Below are positions 22,646-33,909 of a stretch of 64,000 bases of DNA, one piece after another. Position 1 is the first letter of the stretch. Each line of letters begins with the position of its first letter. The notes beneath the pieces were generated by a model, which was not told where the DNA came from, did no database searches, and saw only the letters and a program-made list of their open reading frames with translations. The translations under genes were made by a program, and so were the position numbers. Origin of the DNA: Siphonodentalium dalli (Eukaryota; Mollusca; Scaphopoda; Gadilida; Siphonodentaliidae); contig CP136069.1 of the NCBI GenBank assembly GCA_032622095.1, forward strand, positions 201,236,690-201,300,689, written 5' to 3'.

Positions 22646-23575
22646 TCACGGTGACTCATTTGACTTCGTACACGACATCCCGTGATTAAATATAAGACAT
22701 CTCAATAAACTGAGGGCACATGCCCACATTCGTGGAGAGCATATGGCATATACAACCGGGTTCAAAGCACTGTTCAGCGTTGTCATAAAGGCTTCAATCT
22801 GACGAAGACCTGGTGGCGCGGTCCACTTGGATTGCCGCCTGCCACTGTTGCTGTTGTTGATAACAAAGGCAGTGCGAATAGCGAGTGGTAAATTCAGGAC
22901 AGCGAACATGACTAACACCAAGATAACCACCAGAAGCAACCGCCTTTCCTCCGTGTCCGCGCGGGGAAATTGTTTGCGCATGTCCGCAAACCATTTAAAC
23001 TTCAGCGAGTGAAACAGAATCAACAAAGCAAGTGGCCAGGCGTAGTATACAAAGACGGCGTCGAGTTGGTACAATAGTCCGAGATTTTCTGGAAAATATC
23101 GAACGAACACCCTGTTAAGGATACCGACAGTTATAGAAAACAAATGAACACCGGCGCAAAATAACATTGTTCTCTTCTTCGAAAGATTGGACCGTGCGTC
23201 CAATGGATATCCCATGATGTAGCACCTGACAGTTGAAATCAAAACAAGGTGGTATGACGATCCGATCCGGCCAATGTCATGGATAATATCGATTGAGACC
23301 ATGGCTTGCTCCGAGAATCCGTAGATAATCCCAATATGTCCGAAAACTAAAATCGAGATTGTCAGAAAGACACTGTCATATATTGCTAAACTAGCGATGC
23401 AAATGTATGTTGGTTTCCACAATGTCCGGCTGCGAATTACCGTGAAAAACACGATTAAGTTCGTGATAATGCCGAATGATGCTATGACTCCCGTGATTGC
23501 TACATTTTGTAGTGGAGTACGTCTCGTCGGTATCCCCAGCAAATCTGTTGAATTTGTTCCTTCTGTTGTATTCAT
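22646..23575 (-). CDS. Divergent class A (rhodopsin-like) GPCR, copy 2
   Basis: An intronless 309-residue receptor, clearly a paralog of the gene at 13496-14509 (about two thirds or more identical by eye across the helices). MNTTEGTNST opens the protein. Marks are N39 in GIITNLIV, D67 in SLAIYDSVF, R117 in TVRCY instead of E/DRY, the loop KFKW(F)xxMRKxFPRADTEE shared with copy 1, VLNLPLAI in helix 6 and NPVVY (272-276). As in copy 1 there is no helix-3 disulphide cysteine. The C-tail stops shortly after TKSNES, where copy 1 continues about 27 residues further. Same strand and 8 kb spacing suggest tandem duplication followed by repeat insertion. A perfect 53-bp tandem duplication lies about 240 bp upstream. 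No frameshift or stop, so both copies look functional. Ligand unknown. Confidence 0.9.
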   Translation of the reverse strand: MNTTEGTNSTDLLGIPTRRTPLQNVAITGVIASFGIITNLIVFFTVIRSRTLWKPTYICIASLAIYDSVFLTISILVFGHIGIIYGFSEQAMVSIDIIHDIGRIGSSYHLVLISTVRCYIMGYPLDARSNLSKKRTMLFCAGVHLFSITVGILNRVFVRYFPENLGLLYQLDAVFVYYAWPLALLILFHSLKFKWFADMRKQFPRADTEERRLLLVVILVLVMFAVLNLPLAIRTAFVINNSNSGRRQSKWTAPPGLRQIEAFMTTLNSALNPVVYAICSPRMWACALSLLRCLIFNHGMSCTKSNESP

Positions 23576-23814
23576 ATTGAGGTCAATGCTTCGTCTGTTG
23601 TCCTATACTGTAATCGATATAATAGCCACGTTGAGCCGAATGTAAATGCATGTGCAATTTGTAACGGGTGTTACTATGGTATTGCATGCGATCCGATATA
23701 CACATGGCGGGAACATAACATATTTTTAACGGTGCCAGTTTTACAGTATACTTTATCGATATCGGTCAATATCAAGCGAATCGTGTAAATGATAATCAGA
23801 CGACGAGGACGTAC

Positions 23815-23922
23815 TGATGCAATGAGACCACTGATATGGTCCAATCAGATTAGTCCGTATTCCGTGTTGATGCAATGAGACCACTGATATGGTCCAATCA
23901 GATTAGTCCGTATTCCGTGTTG
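23815..23922. repeat. Perfect 53-bp tandem duplication upstream of GPCR copy 2
   Basis: TGATGCAATGAGACCACTGA and the following sequence to TATTCCGTGT occur twice back to back without a visible mismatch. It sits 240-350 bp before the start codon, where promoter elements could lie. Confidence 0.85.
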
Positions 23923-24049
23923 GCAAATCCAAGACTTCCGCCGTCTAGACAATAACTACAATAACTAATTTAATTTGTTATCCAATAGTAGAGTTTTACT
24001 TCGTAAATCATTAGGATTTATAATTAACTGGTTAACCCTAAATTCGTGT

Positions 24050-24414
24050 TCTTAACGCCACAACGAACTGTTGCCCGCCCTGAATGAACTGTTGCCCGGT
24101 TTGCAATCACGGTCAGCTTTCGTGACGTCACGAGCGAACTGTTGCCCGATCCGAGCAAACTGACTGGCTCCGAGCGAACTGTTGACTGGCCTGAACGAAC
24201 TGTTAAATGGTTTGTACAAAGTAAATGTATTGGGTAACACAGCAATTATTTCATGTGTCTTTTGGGAACAGGCAAAATTGTTGTCCTTCGGTATCAGGAA
24301 TGACTATCGAACTGTTGCCCCCGGCCTTCGGCCTTGGGCAACAGTTCGATAGTCATTCCTGATACATCGGGACAACAATTTTGACTGTTCCCAAAAGACA
24401 CATGAAAGAATGTT
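24050..24414. repeat. Long palindrome with neighbouring repeats of its inner stem
   Basis: CATGTGTCTTTTGGGAACA... (from 24252) pairs with ...TGTTCCCAAAAGACACATG (to 24414); about 75-bp arms meet at GGCC-TTC-GGCC. The innermost stem word CGAACTGTTGCCC also recurs as a degenerate series at 24062-24215 (GAACTGTTGCCCG, GAACTGTTGACTGG and similar). Confidence 0.9.
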
Positions 24415-24474
24415 GCAGCTTGTTATATATCACCACCCGATTATTCACTTCACCCATAAAAATTGTTCGGTGAA

Positions 24475-24580
24475 ATATAATAAATAGAACATGTCTTATC
24501 GTTGACTACGCGGGTATAATGCCCAGTCTATACCCGGGTATAGTCAACTTCAAGCCATGCTCTATTTATTAAATAATGAT
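24475..24580. repeat. Palindrome with AATAAATAGA(A/G)CATG ends
   Basis: ATAATAAATAGAACATG (24475) faces CATGCTCTATTTATTA (24556-24571), with GTTGACTA and GGGTATA pairing inside. Its outer ends are nearly identical to those of the palindrome at 44945-45105 although the inner stems differ. Confidence 0.8.
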
Positions 24581-24775
24581 GTTTATGTATATATGTGTAT
24601 GTATATAGGTTTATGTATATAGGTTGTTTATGTATATATGTTTATGTATATATGTTTATGTATATATGTTGTTTATGTATATATGTTATGTATATAGGTT
24701 TATGTATATTGGTTTATGTATATATGTTTATGTATATTGGTTTATGTATATATGTTTATGTATATATGTTGTTCC
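24580..24775. repeat. TTTATGTATATATG simple tandem repeat
   Basis: Variants of TTTATGTATATA(T/G)G recur about a dozen times. Confidence 0.9.
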
Positions 24776-24857
24776 AAGTGTTTGAACCTGATGATTGATA
24801 GCTTTAATTGTCATCGCTGCAATTTAATGCAGAACATGGTTATATACATATATACAA

Positions 24858-25328
24858 TGGGGTCAGTTACATCGTCATCGTCAGCATCCTCACCATCATC
24901 AACATCATCATCATCATCGTCGTCGACGTCGTCATCATCATCATCATCATCATTATGCATCAGCATCTTTATCACTATCATCATCATCACCATCTTCATC
25001 ATCATCGTCATCATCAAAACAATCGTCATATTCATCGTCATCATCCGTATCGTCACCATCGTCAACAGTTTTGTCACCGTCTTTACACATCTTCGTCATC
25101 ATCGATCGTCATCATTATCCATCATCAGCTTCCTCGCCGTTGTTATCGTCGTCGTCAACTGCCATCACTGTCGTCGCTGTTATCTTTATCCTCATCATCA
25201 CCAACAATGTCATCATTATCGTCATCGTCGTCGTCATTATCGTCACCATCTCCATCATACAATTCCGACATCATCATTATCGTCGATATTAGCGCCGTCG
25301 ACCTAATCATCTTCATCTTTTCATCGTA
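24858..25328. repeat. Imperfect CAT/CGT trinucleotide tract
   Basis: About 470 bp of ATC/CAT/GTC triplets. All six frames give long low-complexity ORFs (Ser, His, Asp, Met or Ile runs), which should not be annotated as proteins. Confidence 0.9.
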
Positions 25329-25451
25329 GTGATTATCATCCTGGCAACGCCTATGACGTCCCTTCCTCGTAAATATCGTCGTAATTTGTTTTCTCATTTT
25401 GTAGATTCGGTACACATGCTGACGTTACACATGTACATGTGGTTAATCGAA

Positions 25452-25916
25452 TCATGTTGAGTCATCTCTTGTGTGTTCGTGAATCTTCATACACGCCTTA
25501 ACAAATATCGCTAAACTTTTCTGAATTGCTGGGTTTTTGCTACCGAGTAAAATATAAAATCGTGCTCTAGATGGCTCTTGCCAAAAGTTAGCCGGAATAT
25601 ATTTTATTCTTAGATCCAGGTATTTTGGACAAATCATCACAACGTGGTACTCATCTTCTATGTGGGTCCTGCATTTTTGACAGGCTCGGGATTGTTCTTT
25701 ATTTTTACTCCACCTTCCAGACTCACAACGCAGTTTGTGATTACATGTTCTTAGTCGTAATAGTTCTTGGGCTAGATCACGCGGTAGATTTTGCAAATAT
25801 GATTCATATTTCATTGTCCGTTTAAAGTTCATGTACAATTTACCACGATAGGAGTTGTACATGTCCCACCACCAAGTCTGAATAAAATGATCTGTGAGTG
25901 TGCTTTCAATGGCCAT
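25452..25916 (-). pseudogene. LINE reverse-transcriptase C-terminal fragment
   Basis: The 154-codon ORF resembles the carboxy-terminal domain that follows the RT in some animal LINEs: YRGKLYMNFKRTMKYESYL, LLRLRTCNHKLRCESGRW, then a zinc-knuckle-like C-x-x-C with EDEYHVVMICPKY and a hydrophobic end. There is no RT core nearby, so it is a 5'-truncated or eroded copy. It differs from the LINE at 16-19 kb. Confidence 0.7.
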
Positions 25917-27540
25917 TATTTGTTCGGATGGAATTTTCTATCATGTCCATATATAACTCATGCCGATGGAATCCAATATGCCTCTATTACCGCACCATAG
26001 TAACACAAATTGTAAGTTGCACGCACTCGTACGTTCCGCGGGGCCTGGTTAGTATGGCTCAGTGGTTCATCACCATGGTATTTGTTGTCGTTCGCATTAA
26101 CAGTACAAACCCAAACATTATAGCACACGGGTGGTTATGACAGCATTGCTGGGAACACAGAGGAACGCGGCCACCATATGGGAGGTAACTCTACTAATTG
26201 TATGAACCTGACTCAGGTGGAAATAGTAAATTTATAGACAATATTGATTCCCGAATGATGATGGATAAATTTAACAGGATCTTTCTCCATATAAACAGAG
26301 TCAAAGTTTTAAAACAATATATGTATAACATGATTTGATCTAAAAATATATATCCATTATAAGCGACTTATACCCAGGTGGGCGACAAACTCGCCTTGAT
26401 AAACGAAGGAGAAAAAGTGTGCGATACATGCGCAACACCAACTCCTATCATGAATACAATTAATGAACAAAAGTAACATATAAGTATTGCCATTATAAAT
26501 GTGCGCGCAAAATGCGTTGTAAACAAATAAGCCACAAATATACAGAAGGAATCCAATGGGATGGGCCATTGTTTCAATGTGTCACAGAAGGTTAATTTTT
26601 TACCCTGGGCGAGCTCGTATCGACCGCTTATTTGTGAAAGGTATTGTCCAATCGGGATGTTGGCAGTTCAACCAGCTGTGATGCGAGCATGGTTTCCTGG
26701 AGGTTGGGGCCCGGTGGCGCGCTTGCTGCAAAACTCGGACACCTGCGAACGGGAGAGGGATCACTTATGACATTTGAACACCAGGTATGTGTTTAGATTT
26801 TAAAAAGGATGTTATGACGTAAACAGGATAACAACAGTTGCCTCAATAAGGACAGGAGATGTTTATCTTTTGATGTTTGAGAACTGATAACGTAAACTAC
26901 TGCGGCATTTTCTGAGGACACCGATTATACTGCCAGCGTCAGTGTTCAACTCCAACTTTGGAATTGTGAGCCAGTGACGGTCGAGAAAAATGTGTTTTCC
27001 ATTCAATTCTTTGAAATATTGGAGCCAGATTAAAATATATTTTTTTAGCTTGCCGAGACAATTTAATGTGATGTTTTGGTTTAATAACTCCGATGGTTAA
27101 ATTGATCAATCGGCGGAGAGGAAAACACGGCCTGGTAAAACTACTGAACAGGTGAAATTCAAATGACCAAATTCAAATGAAAAGCAATTATTTCAGAAAA
27201 ATCCTCTTAGGATTTAAACACTGAGATTTTAACTGCTGGCACCCGAGAGCTGATAAACGCGCCATCATAGTGATAGTATCCAACTCAATTCCGAGGAAAA
27301 TAAGATGGACCGCGTGTTTTCTCTGATTCAATTGGGTCCCCTAATTTTCGCCAGACTGTTTGGAAAGCGTTTAAATAGGTCAAATCGAGTTCCTTCCTGA
27401 AGGGCAAATCCAATAAAAGTCGTCAATGTAGTTGGTTATTGAGTGCATACCGAGTTGTGTACCAGCAATCCACTCAATACTGAGTCGATCTACTCGAGGC
27501 CCCCATAACAAGGGCCTCATCGTAACAATACTGATTATCC
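25917..27540. other. Intergenic, weak diverged duplication
   Basis: No gene recognised. Around 26890-27010 and 27245-27345 two loosely similar segments share CTGATAA, CAACTC(CA)A-TTCC and GTGTTTTC words. A TGGCTCAGTGG word at 26055 resembles a pol III A box but has no convincing B box. Confidence 0.35.
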
Positions 27541-27543
27541 ACT

Positions 27544-28009
27544 TTAACCCTTTCAGTGACAGGGGCCGGTCTCATCGGCCATAATGTACGGTCAGTAAAA
27601 TCGGCCCTAACAAAAATAAAAAATAAACAAAACAATTTTTTTTATTTTTTTTTGGTTGAATTTTTTTTGGGTATGCTTAATATGCTATAGCGGCGAATTT
27701 AAAAACAAACTGAATAAAACCTTAGGGGCATGTTATAACTCAAAACTATCACCAAGTATTCATAGTAATAATTTTGATACCCATGAAAAACGTAAGGTTC
27801 CCTGGCACTAAACCTACAAAATAAGTCTGTTAAAGAATATAAGAAAAAGTTATTAAAATTGTAAAAAATAATGACAAATGATGAAAAATTGTTAGGCCAA
27901 TGCATGCTCTTATATATGCGAGGCGACCTAAGGTCGACTCGCATATATAAGATAATGCATTGGCACAGGGTATATGGGTTTGATACAAAAATCGGACTGA
28001 AAGGGTTAA
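27544..28009. mobile_element. TTAA-bounded element carrying one family-A hairpin
   Basis: It starts TTAACCCTTTCAGTGACAGG and ends CGGACTGAAAGGGTTAA, with TTAA at both ends and 14-bp inverted repeats. Inside, at about 27896-27965, is a single copy of the CCAATGCAT...TATATATGCGAGG hairpin that is doubled in family A. This is a relative with different outer sequence sharing the same hairpin cargo. Confidence 0.8.
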
Positions 28010-28048
28010 ATCCCAGCAAAATGATAGTCCTTATGGGAAAGTGCCAAG

Positions 28049-28571
28049 TCACAAGTAGCCATGTACGAGTTCCGATGTAGCCCCTGAATAAACGAAATTG
28101 CGGTTGAACGGAATGGTATTCAACGGTTTTCCAAGCTGGCCGAATATGACCATAACCATCCGGACAGATTTAATTTTGAGTAGATCGCGAATAAAATCAT
28201 CAGTGATAATCCCGACCGTCTGAGGTAGTATTATGGTACACACATCATTCCCATCGATTTGTAGTACAATGATATGAGGCCGGAATTTCCGAAGGCGGGT
28301 GATGTATGCCGAAATACCCGCCAAAGTTTTGCCACCTTTCGCAAAAAAAATGGAATGTCAAGAGGGCGGTCATTGTGATTCGCTAACGAAAATGCATTTG
28401 CATAATTCGGGAACAGATCTGCGACCCAGCCTTCGCTGAAGCCGCGCGTTGTCGGAGAAAACGGAAAATTCGAACAACAACATAGTGGCCGTTAATGTCA
28501 TTGTTAAAGGCACGGGAGGCCTTGGTGGTGGGTATGCTGGTAAAATACTCACCTACGTCGAAAACCGCCAT
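28049..28571 (-). pseudogene. SGNH/GDSL-hydrolase-like fragment, probably from a retroelement
   Basis: Minus-strand reading from 28350 to 28049 gives GGKTLAGISAYITRLRKF, RPHIIVLQIDGNDVCTIIL and VRMVMVIFGQL. This resembles the block around the G-x-N-D motif of SGNH hydrolases, here DGND. The preceding ~200 bp reads on in other frames with stops, so it is decayed. Such domains occur in some invertebrate retroelement-associated proteins. The short string TTKASRAFN also appears at about 28980-29010 on the plus strand. The family assignment is tentative. Confidence 0.35.
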
Positions 28572-29228
28572 AAATAGAAAGAATATTAAAATATAGACAT
28601 ACTTTGTTCGTATAGCAATTAGAAATATCGCATAAACATTATGTTATTGTCAGATGTTTACCCATTGTTATGTAAACAAATGCACAAAACGTTACACTTC
28701 CTGGCGCTTGTTTATATTATGACGATATACATAAAGAGCGTTATTTGTTAGTGTATACCAGACATGGAAATAATAAAGAGCGTTTATATCATTTGTGTGT
28801 GATTATCCAATAGAATTTCGCTGTCCTCTGTAACGCAATCAGGTTGTTGTTTAGGTAATACATAGTAGATACTGATGATAGCATGCTATTTACGCGATGA
28901 TTGTGTTATATGTGAACAAAACTATGTACATTGTAATACTCTGTCTGTTTGTTGCTGATGGAACACATATGAATATTTCGACAACGAAGGCATCCCGTGC
29001 CTTTAAAATGCAAGAACAATTTAGTAATCTATGTGAAATAGTTGAAGATATGAAAAACAGATTACCTGTAGTGTTAATTTGATAAAAAAAAACTCTTTTC
29101 CGCAACCTGGAAGTTTCGTTTTTGTTTATATTTTGAGTGCAGAAAAGAGAAAGATATCCTTGTGCGCGTCCTGTTCCGTCAGTCATGTAGTCCGGCACTC
29201 AATATAGTTCTTATTCAAAATGTCTTAA
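28572..29228. other. Intergenic, no gene seen
   Basis: AT-rich with short ORFs only; TTAATTTG and CTCTTT stretches near 29075-29100 show no family resemblance. Confidence 0.4.
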
Positions 29229-29635
29229 TTATATACTCTCTAAAAAACACTGTGTAGAAATGCTACACACTTTGTACACATATATGTGTAACATCTGCTC
29301 TCCAACAATTATGTGTAGAAACTGTGAGCAATTTTTGGTACACACAATATGTGTAGCTCTATAAACACATGTATATGTAGTCGCTATACACTTGTGTGTA
29401 GTAAACAGTTGGTAGACAGTTACTACACAGTTAGTACACAGATAATACACAGTTAGTGTGTACTTTATTTATACACATTTGTGTACATAGTACACAGTAG
29501 TGTGTACTTTATTAATACACATCTGTGTAACAACCTACACAATTTTGTAGTATATAGCACCCAGTATTGTGCATATTTGGTACACACACTGTGTACCAAC
29601 TAATATATACACTTTATGTGTAATAAATTTACATG
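29229..29635. repeat. Degenerate TGTGTA/TACACA array
   Basis: Words such as GTGTACTTTATT, TACACATNTGTGTA and CTACACAGTTAGTACACA recur throughout. Many are mutually complementary, so the region can form many small hairpins. Period irregular. Confidence 0.7.
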
Positions 29636-30443
29636 CATTCTTTTTGCAAATATTGGACATTTTTGGGTGATGTAGCAACAGTAATGTCGAATCAGAATCG
29701 CATGGTTGAGGCCACTGAATTTAGGCCATCACAGTAAGAATGTTTGATATTGAAAGCCATAATTATTAGCCAAAACAAATCATGAAAAACATGCTATCAT
29801 ATGTTATATATGCTGCATGGACCTCATATTACATTGGCATTTACATGTACTGGTATAATAAATGTGCAATGACAATGAAATGGGCTAGAAAAGTTTAACT
29901 CACTATTTATCTAACTTTTCCGGTTCAATAATTGTTTAATTGCCAATTTAATTTACAGGCAAATGACAATGCCAACTATGGGTGATGTTCGATCAATTAA
30001 GCGTACTGGATGTATATCTAATAGCACATTCCTCGGGATTTTATTCTGGGTAACATTTTTCTGACAATGCTGTGTTTTCTCAACAAAATTTATCAATATG
30101 ATACTTTCATTCTAATGGTATATAACTATATATCCAACAAATGAAGCTGAAAATTCATATTTCATGTGCTGCAGGAGCCTTCAAACTCTGGTTGACACTA
30201 CAGTAACAGTTGAGGCACAAGCAGACATGTTCACTGGAGAAATGTTATTAGATAGTCCACTTCAGCTGTTTCAGTCAGTTAATAAATTAGAGGAATAATA
30301 GTATGACCACTGCTCAAATCCTGTAGTTAGCCAAACTCAAGGCTTCTTTTACCATGATTTTAATGAACAGAGAACAGAAAATTCCTTAGTTGAAGATTGT
30401 CAGATCATCAATTACAATAATGTGACTTATCATCCATCCTCCT

Positions 30444-30670
30444 TCACAATAACATATTGCATGGTAATTTACAAAGCATGTGTATGATATTACACGGCTG
30501 AAGATTGTCACACATTTGAGAACTGGTCCATAAATACTGTTTGTCATCCACCTTGAATGGGAAATTCAACTCATGGCATTTTGAAGCTACAAGTAGTAAC
30601 ATATCATTACTGTATGGTAGACCTCTACTTCCTGATATAGCACATTGTATATCTGATTCTGTAGTCATCC
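30444..30670 (-). CDS. Possible internal exon, unknown protein
   Basis: A 74-codon minus-strand frame begins immediately after a strong acceptor, a T-rich tract followed by CAG at about 30671-30673. The residues (SDIQCAISGSRGLPYSNDML, then HELNFPFKVDDKQYLW) are not low-complexity. A possible weak donor GTAATA lies in the CCGTGTAATATC stretch near 30495. No family is recognised and no partner exon was found; it could be a relic of a transposon protein. Confidence 0.25.
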
Positions 30671-30771
30671 TGAAAAAATAAATATATGAAGTCAGAATTT
30701 TAAATTATTTTTTATGTATGTCATGATTTGAACTGAAAAAAATCTATTATAGCATGGATCTTAAAGGTACT

Positions 30772-31160
30772 CAATCTGATTAGGCACCCCTAAATTACTA
30801 TTTCTTCAGCTTCAGGGGTTAAAAATAATTAATAGAACCCACCCATCAAAGCTCAGAATGATCAGATATTGATTCTTTTTTTTAATTTGTAATTTTCTCG
30901 AGATGTGTACTAATAATTGCAATAGAGACATTTATTCAAACGGACGAAGATGGATAACTCTAAAATGAAGCACTGGGAACTTCCTTTTGACGGCATGTTC
31001 TGGGCCAGAAACAAGAGATAACAAAACTTCAAAAATTTATATCTGATCACTCTGAGGGTTGATGGGTAGGTTACTCGACTCGAATCAATTATTTTTGTTT
31101 ACCTCAGAAGCCATAGAAATAGTAATTTATGAGAGTCTAATCGGATTGAGTACCTTTATC
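30772..31160. mobile_element. TIR element family B, complete
   Basis: AAAGGTACTCAATCTGATTA at the left end and TAATCGGATTGAGTACCTTT at the right end are inverted repeats. Pairing continues inward for over 100 bp (ATTACTATTT, CTTC, GGGGTTAAAAATA, CCCACCCATCAAAGCTCAGA and partners). About 390 bp long. A diverged partial copy follows at about 31535-31800 (AAGATAACTCTAAAATCAA and CCCACCCACCAAAGCT). Confidence 0.85.
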
Positions 31161-31799
31161 ATTTAACCAACCATTTCCAGACACACCTCCCCCCACTTGT
31201 TGATGAAAATCCACAAATCAGGTTCCAGCTATCTAGGTCACTTGTACCAATGTTAATCATATTTCCCAAACATGAAATGACACACTCTATGATTTCCAGG
31301 CTTCAATATAAAGATGAATTATCTGTTCCCACAACAAGTATATAGTTTCCTCGGTATAACATAAGAGAAATTAATCAAAAACACCTACCTGGGAACACTA
31401 CTATCAATTAATATTGATTTCCTTATATAATGTGACTATCAAGTTGCCCTGAGGGACATATATTTGTCACTATTTTTAGAAATAGTTATTGCTCAGAACA
31501 AACACGAGCTGTAAGCTGTTTAAATATAATCAATATTAAGTATGCATCATCCGATTAGATGCCCCTCAATAAGGCTCAATTACTATATATTTGGATTCGG
31601 GTGGGAGGATATTTGATTTCAGTCGATGAACCCACCCACCAAAGCTAAGAGTTATTACATATTCATTTTTAAATCTTATTATTTTTCACCATCGAGACTT
31701 AATAGTGGCGTGGGAAAATGTCAACGGGCCAATGGTCTTGGACCAAATTGCGGATGAAGATAACTCTAAAATCAAATAGCTTTGTGTTGATAATAAGGC

Positions 31800-32414
31800 A
31801 AAATTTTCATTGAACAACATGTTGACAAATAACACATTTTGAGCAATTTTATACTATAATTGACATTATTTTTGAGCAATTAATCGATTCTGATAACTGA
31901 ATTTGCACGCTAAATTATACATAAATGCTTTATATAATTATTATACAATGAAGTAAAATAAATAATCACTCCAAATATTAAAAAAACATGTGAGTATAGT
32001 TAGTATACAGATTGTCAATGCGGTGAACGTTATTGCACCAATTTGTTGGGGCTCAAGTTCCGAGAAATATTACATGAGTGGCCAGTGTCAAATTGCATCT
32101 TGCAGCATAACACTTTAACATAACAGATAAGTGGACAATTGATTGCAGGTGTGGTTTGGTTTTGTATTTACTACACACCAATATTCAATCAAGTAATAAT
32201 ATTTGTCCACTATCTAGGCAAGTTAGTTATATATTGAACATGGCAAGAAATTAAATTAATTCTCTGGTACTGGATAGGCTGTCATGCATGATGTCAAATA
32301 TGTTGCGAGTCTCAATGACATCAGGATTGCACTATCGTGGACAAGCTGAAAAATTATACCAACAATGTAACTGAATTTACGAAATAGACCAAAATATTGC
32401 AGCTGTGTAATTAG
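31800..32414. other. Intergenic, no gene seen
   Basis: AT-rich, short ORFs only; no repeat unit recognised. Confidence 0.4.
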
Positions 32415-32705
32415 AAGTAAAATAAAATAAAGCTTTATTCCACACCTATTGACTATTCAACCAAATCTCACCATTGTATACCTATTATTGTATGCCTCTA
32501 GTGGAATAGAAGCCGGAACTATTTTTGTTGATGTTGTCACCAAGAAAGGTGACAAACAGCTATTATATGTACATTTAGTATATCAACAATCAGCTTCAGG
32601 TGATGTCCCGATCATAACCTGTTATCCATCAGACTTAAATCACAATACAGGTAGCTGACTCATGGATTGACACAGTGGTGTAGAATAAATACAGAACACA
32701 ACTTG
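32415..32705. repeat. Interspersed repeat H, copy 1, with a conserved open frame
   Basis: Inverted relative to 50640-50945. Both copies share AATAAATACAGAACACAACTT, TCTAGTGGAATA, GCCGGAACTATT and GACTTAAATCACAATA. Both keep an open frame with a similar peptide (here SSGIEAGTIFVDVVTKK and DLNHN), which suggests descent from a coding segment. Confidence 0.6.
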
Positions 32706-33488
32706 TACCATAATCTCAAATATTTTATCAAAATCATGGTGGACAGTGCATAATTACATTCTGCTCGAGTTTTGCTGTCGCAAAATATATCCATGCACCT
32801 TCTGCAACTCATTTGATAAAAGATTCTCGCTGACACTAGGGGTAACTTAATTTTAGGATCCTGCAAATATTAAAAAAATCATATTCAATTAAACATGCTA
32901 CTGCATGAGTATATGATTCATATTCGATTCAACATCAGCGAAGAATATATCTATATAATATCCCTGTTGAGCTTCGCAGTGCTAAAATGAGTGTTCCGTA
33001 AGAAGCACACATCGATGGCATTGCCGTAGGGTCATAAGCACCCCCTCATTATGAGAGTAGTTCATGATTGATTTCAGCATCCTGACCGACTGTACATGTG
33101 CATAGGTTGTGATACATATGTTAGTCAGATCATGTAGCCCCAATGCTCCTCAAAATTAAAAGATTAGTTGAAATGCAAAGTAACATCATTATATTTTACT
33201 CACAGACACAGACACAGACTGCCATTGGAAATGTTTTGTCCTCTCACAAATTCCAGAATTATTGGCAAAGTTGTCTTGCAGCAAATTCAGAGGGTCACAT
33301 CACTCATCCTTACGATAAGCTGATGTTATCTGCAAAAATTAGTAATCACTTATTACAATATTGTTTTCATTAGAACAAGCTATTACTCAGACTAGTTATT
33401 TAATTGCAATTGTATACATACACATGCAATCTGAAAATTGGCCAACTTCCAGGGCCTTAAAATCACATATGTACTTCACCAACATTCA

Positions 33489-33560
33489 CCAGGGACGTGG
33501 ATGGAGGGTCTCCATTGGGGAGGGACGCACCTTGAAATTGAAATGTATAAAGCCACCCAC
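33489..33560 (-). mobile_element. hAT-type right-end fragment, inverted
   Basis: CCAGGGACGTGGATGGAGGGTCTCCATTGGGG is the reverse complement of the right end of the 58052-59093 element and runs into a partly homologous TTGAAATTGAAATG stretch. The other end is missing. Confidence 0.6.
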
Positions 33561-33617
33561 CTCCTAAACACATGTTGTATTATATCAGACAAGAAGTCTA
33601 ATTTGTTTTCAAGTTGG

Positions 33618-33909
33618 AGCAGGGGCCCCCGGTGGTCGAATCGGTAGAGTGCCAGGTGTATTTACACCGTCACAGACCGTCCAGCGCTGACGAAGCTGGT
33701 TCGAACCCCGTCATAGGAAGGGTGACTGGAATCGTGTATCTGGGCAAGTTTGTCAGTTGCTTTCTGTGGGTCGGTAGTTTCTACACACAGTGGGACGATT
33801 TCTTGGTGAAATCAAGCCTCTGCGTGGTCTTTCCTCCACCAGTAAAATTGACAACGTCATGTGTGGCCTAGCGGCTAGAACAACGATAAACCCTAATAAA
33901 CCAAACCAA
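33618..33909 (+). mobile_element. tRNA-derived SINE with target-site duplication
   Basis: Flanked by TCAAGTTGG at 33609-33617 and 33910-33918. The head has an A-box-like TGGTCGAATCGGTAGAGTG (about 33633-33651) and a B box GGTTCGAACCC (33698-33708) at tRNA-like spacing plus an insertion. A body with TTGGTGAAATCAAGCC and TCTTTCCTCCACCA and a tail with GATAAACCCTAATAAACC follow. About 292 bp. It resembles widespread invertebrate SINEs, but the family is not assigned. Confidence 0.8.

Noticed and set aside
24716-25415. Ser-, His- and Asp-rich ORFs up to 196 codons
   Set aside because: Product of a CAT/CGT trinucleotide tract open in all frames.
26035-26110. TGGCTCAGTGG as tRNA or SINE head
   Set aside because: Only an A-box-like word; no adequate B box at the right distance.
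33633-33708. Functional tRNA gene
   Set aside because: A and B boxes are present but no cloverleaf or acceptor stem; the body, tail and target duplication show a SINE.
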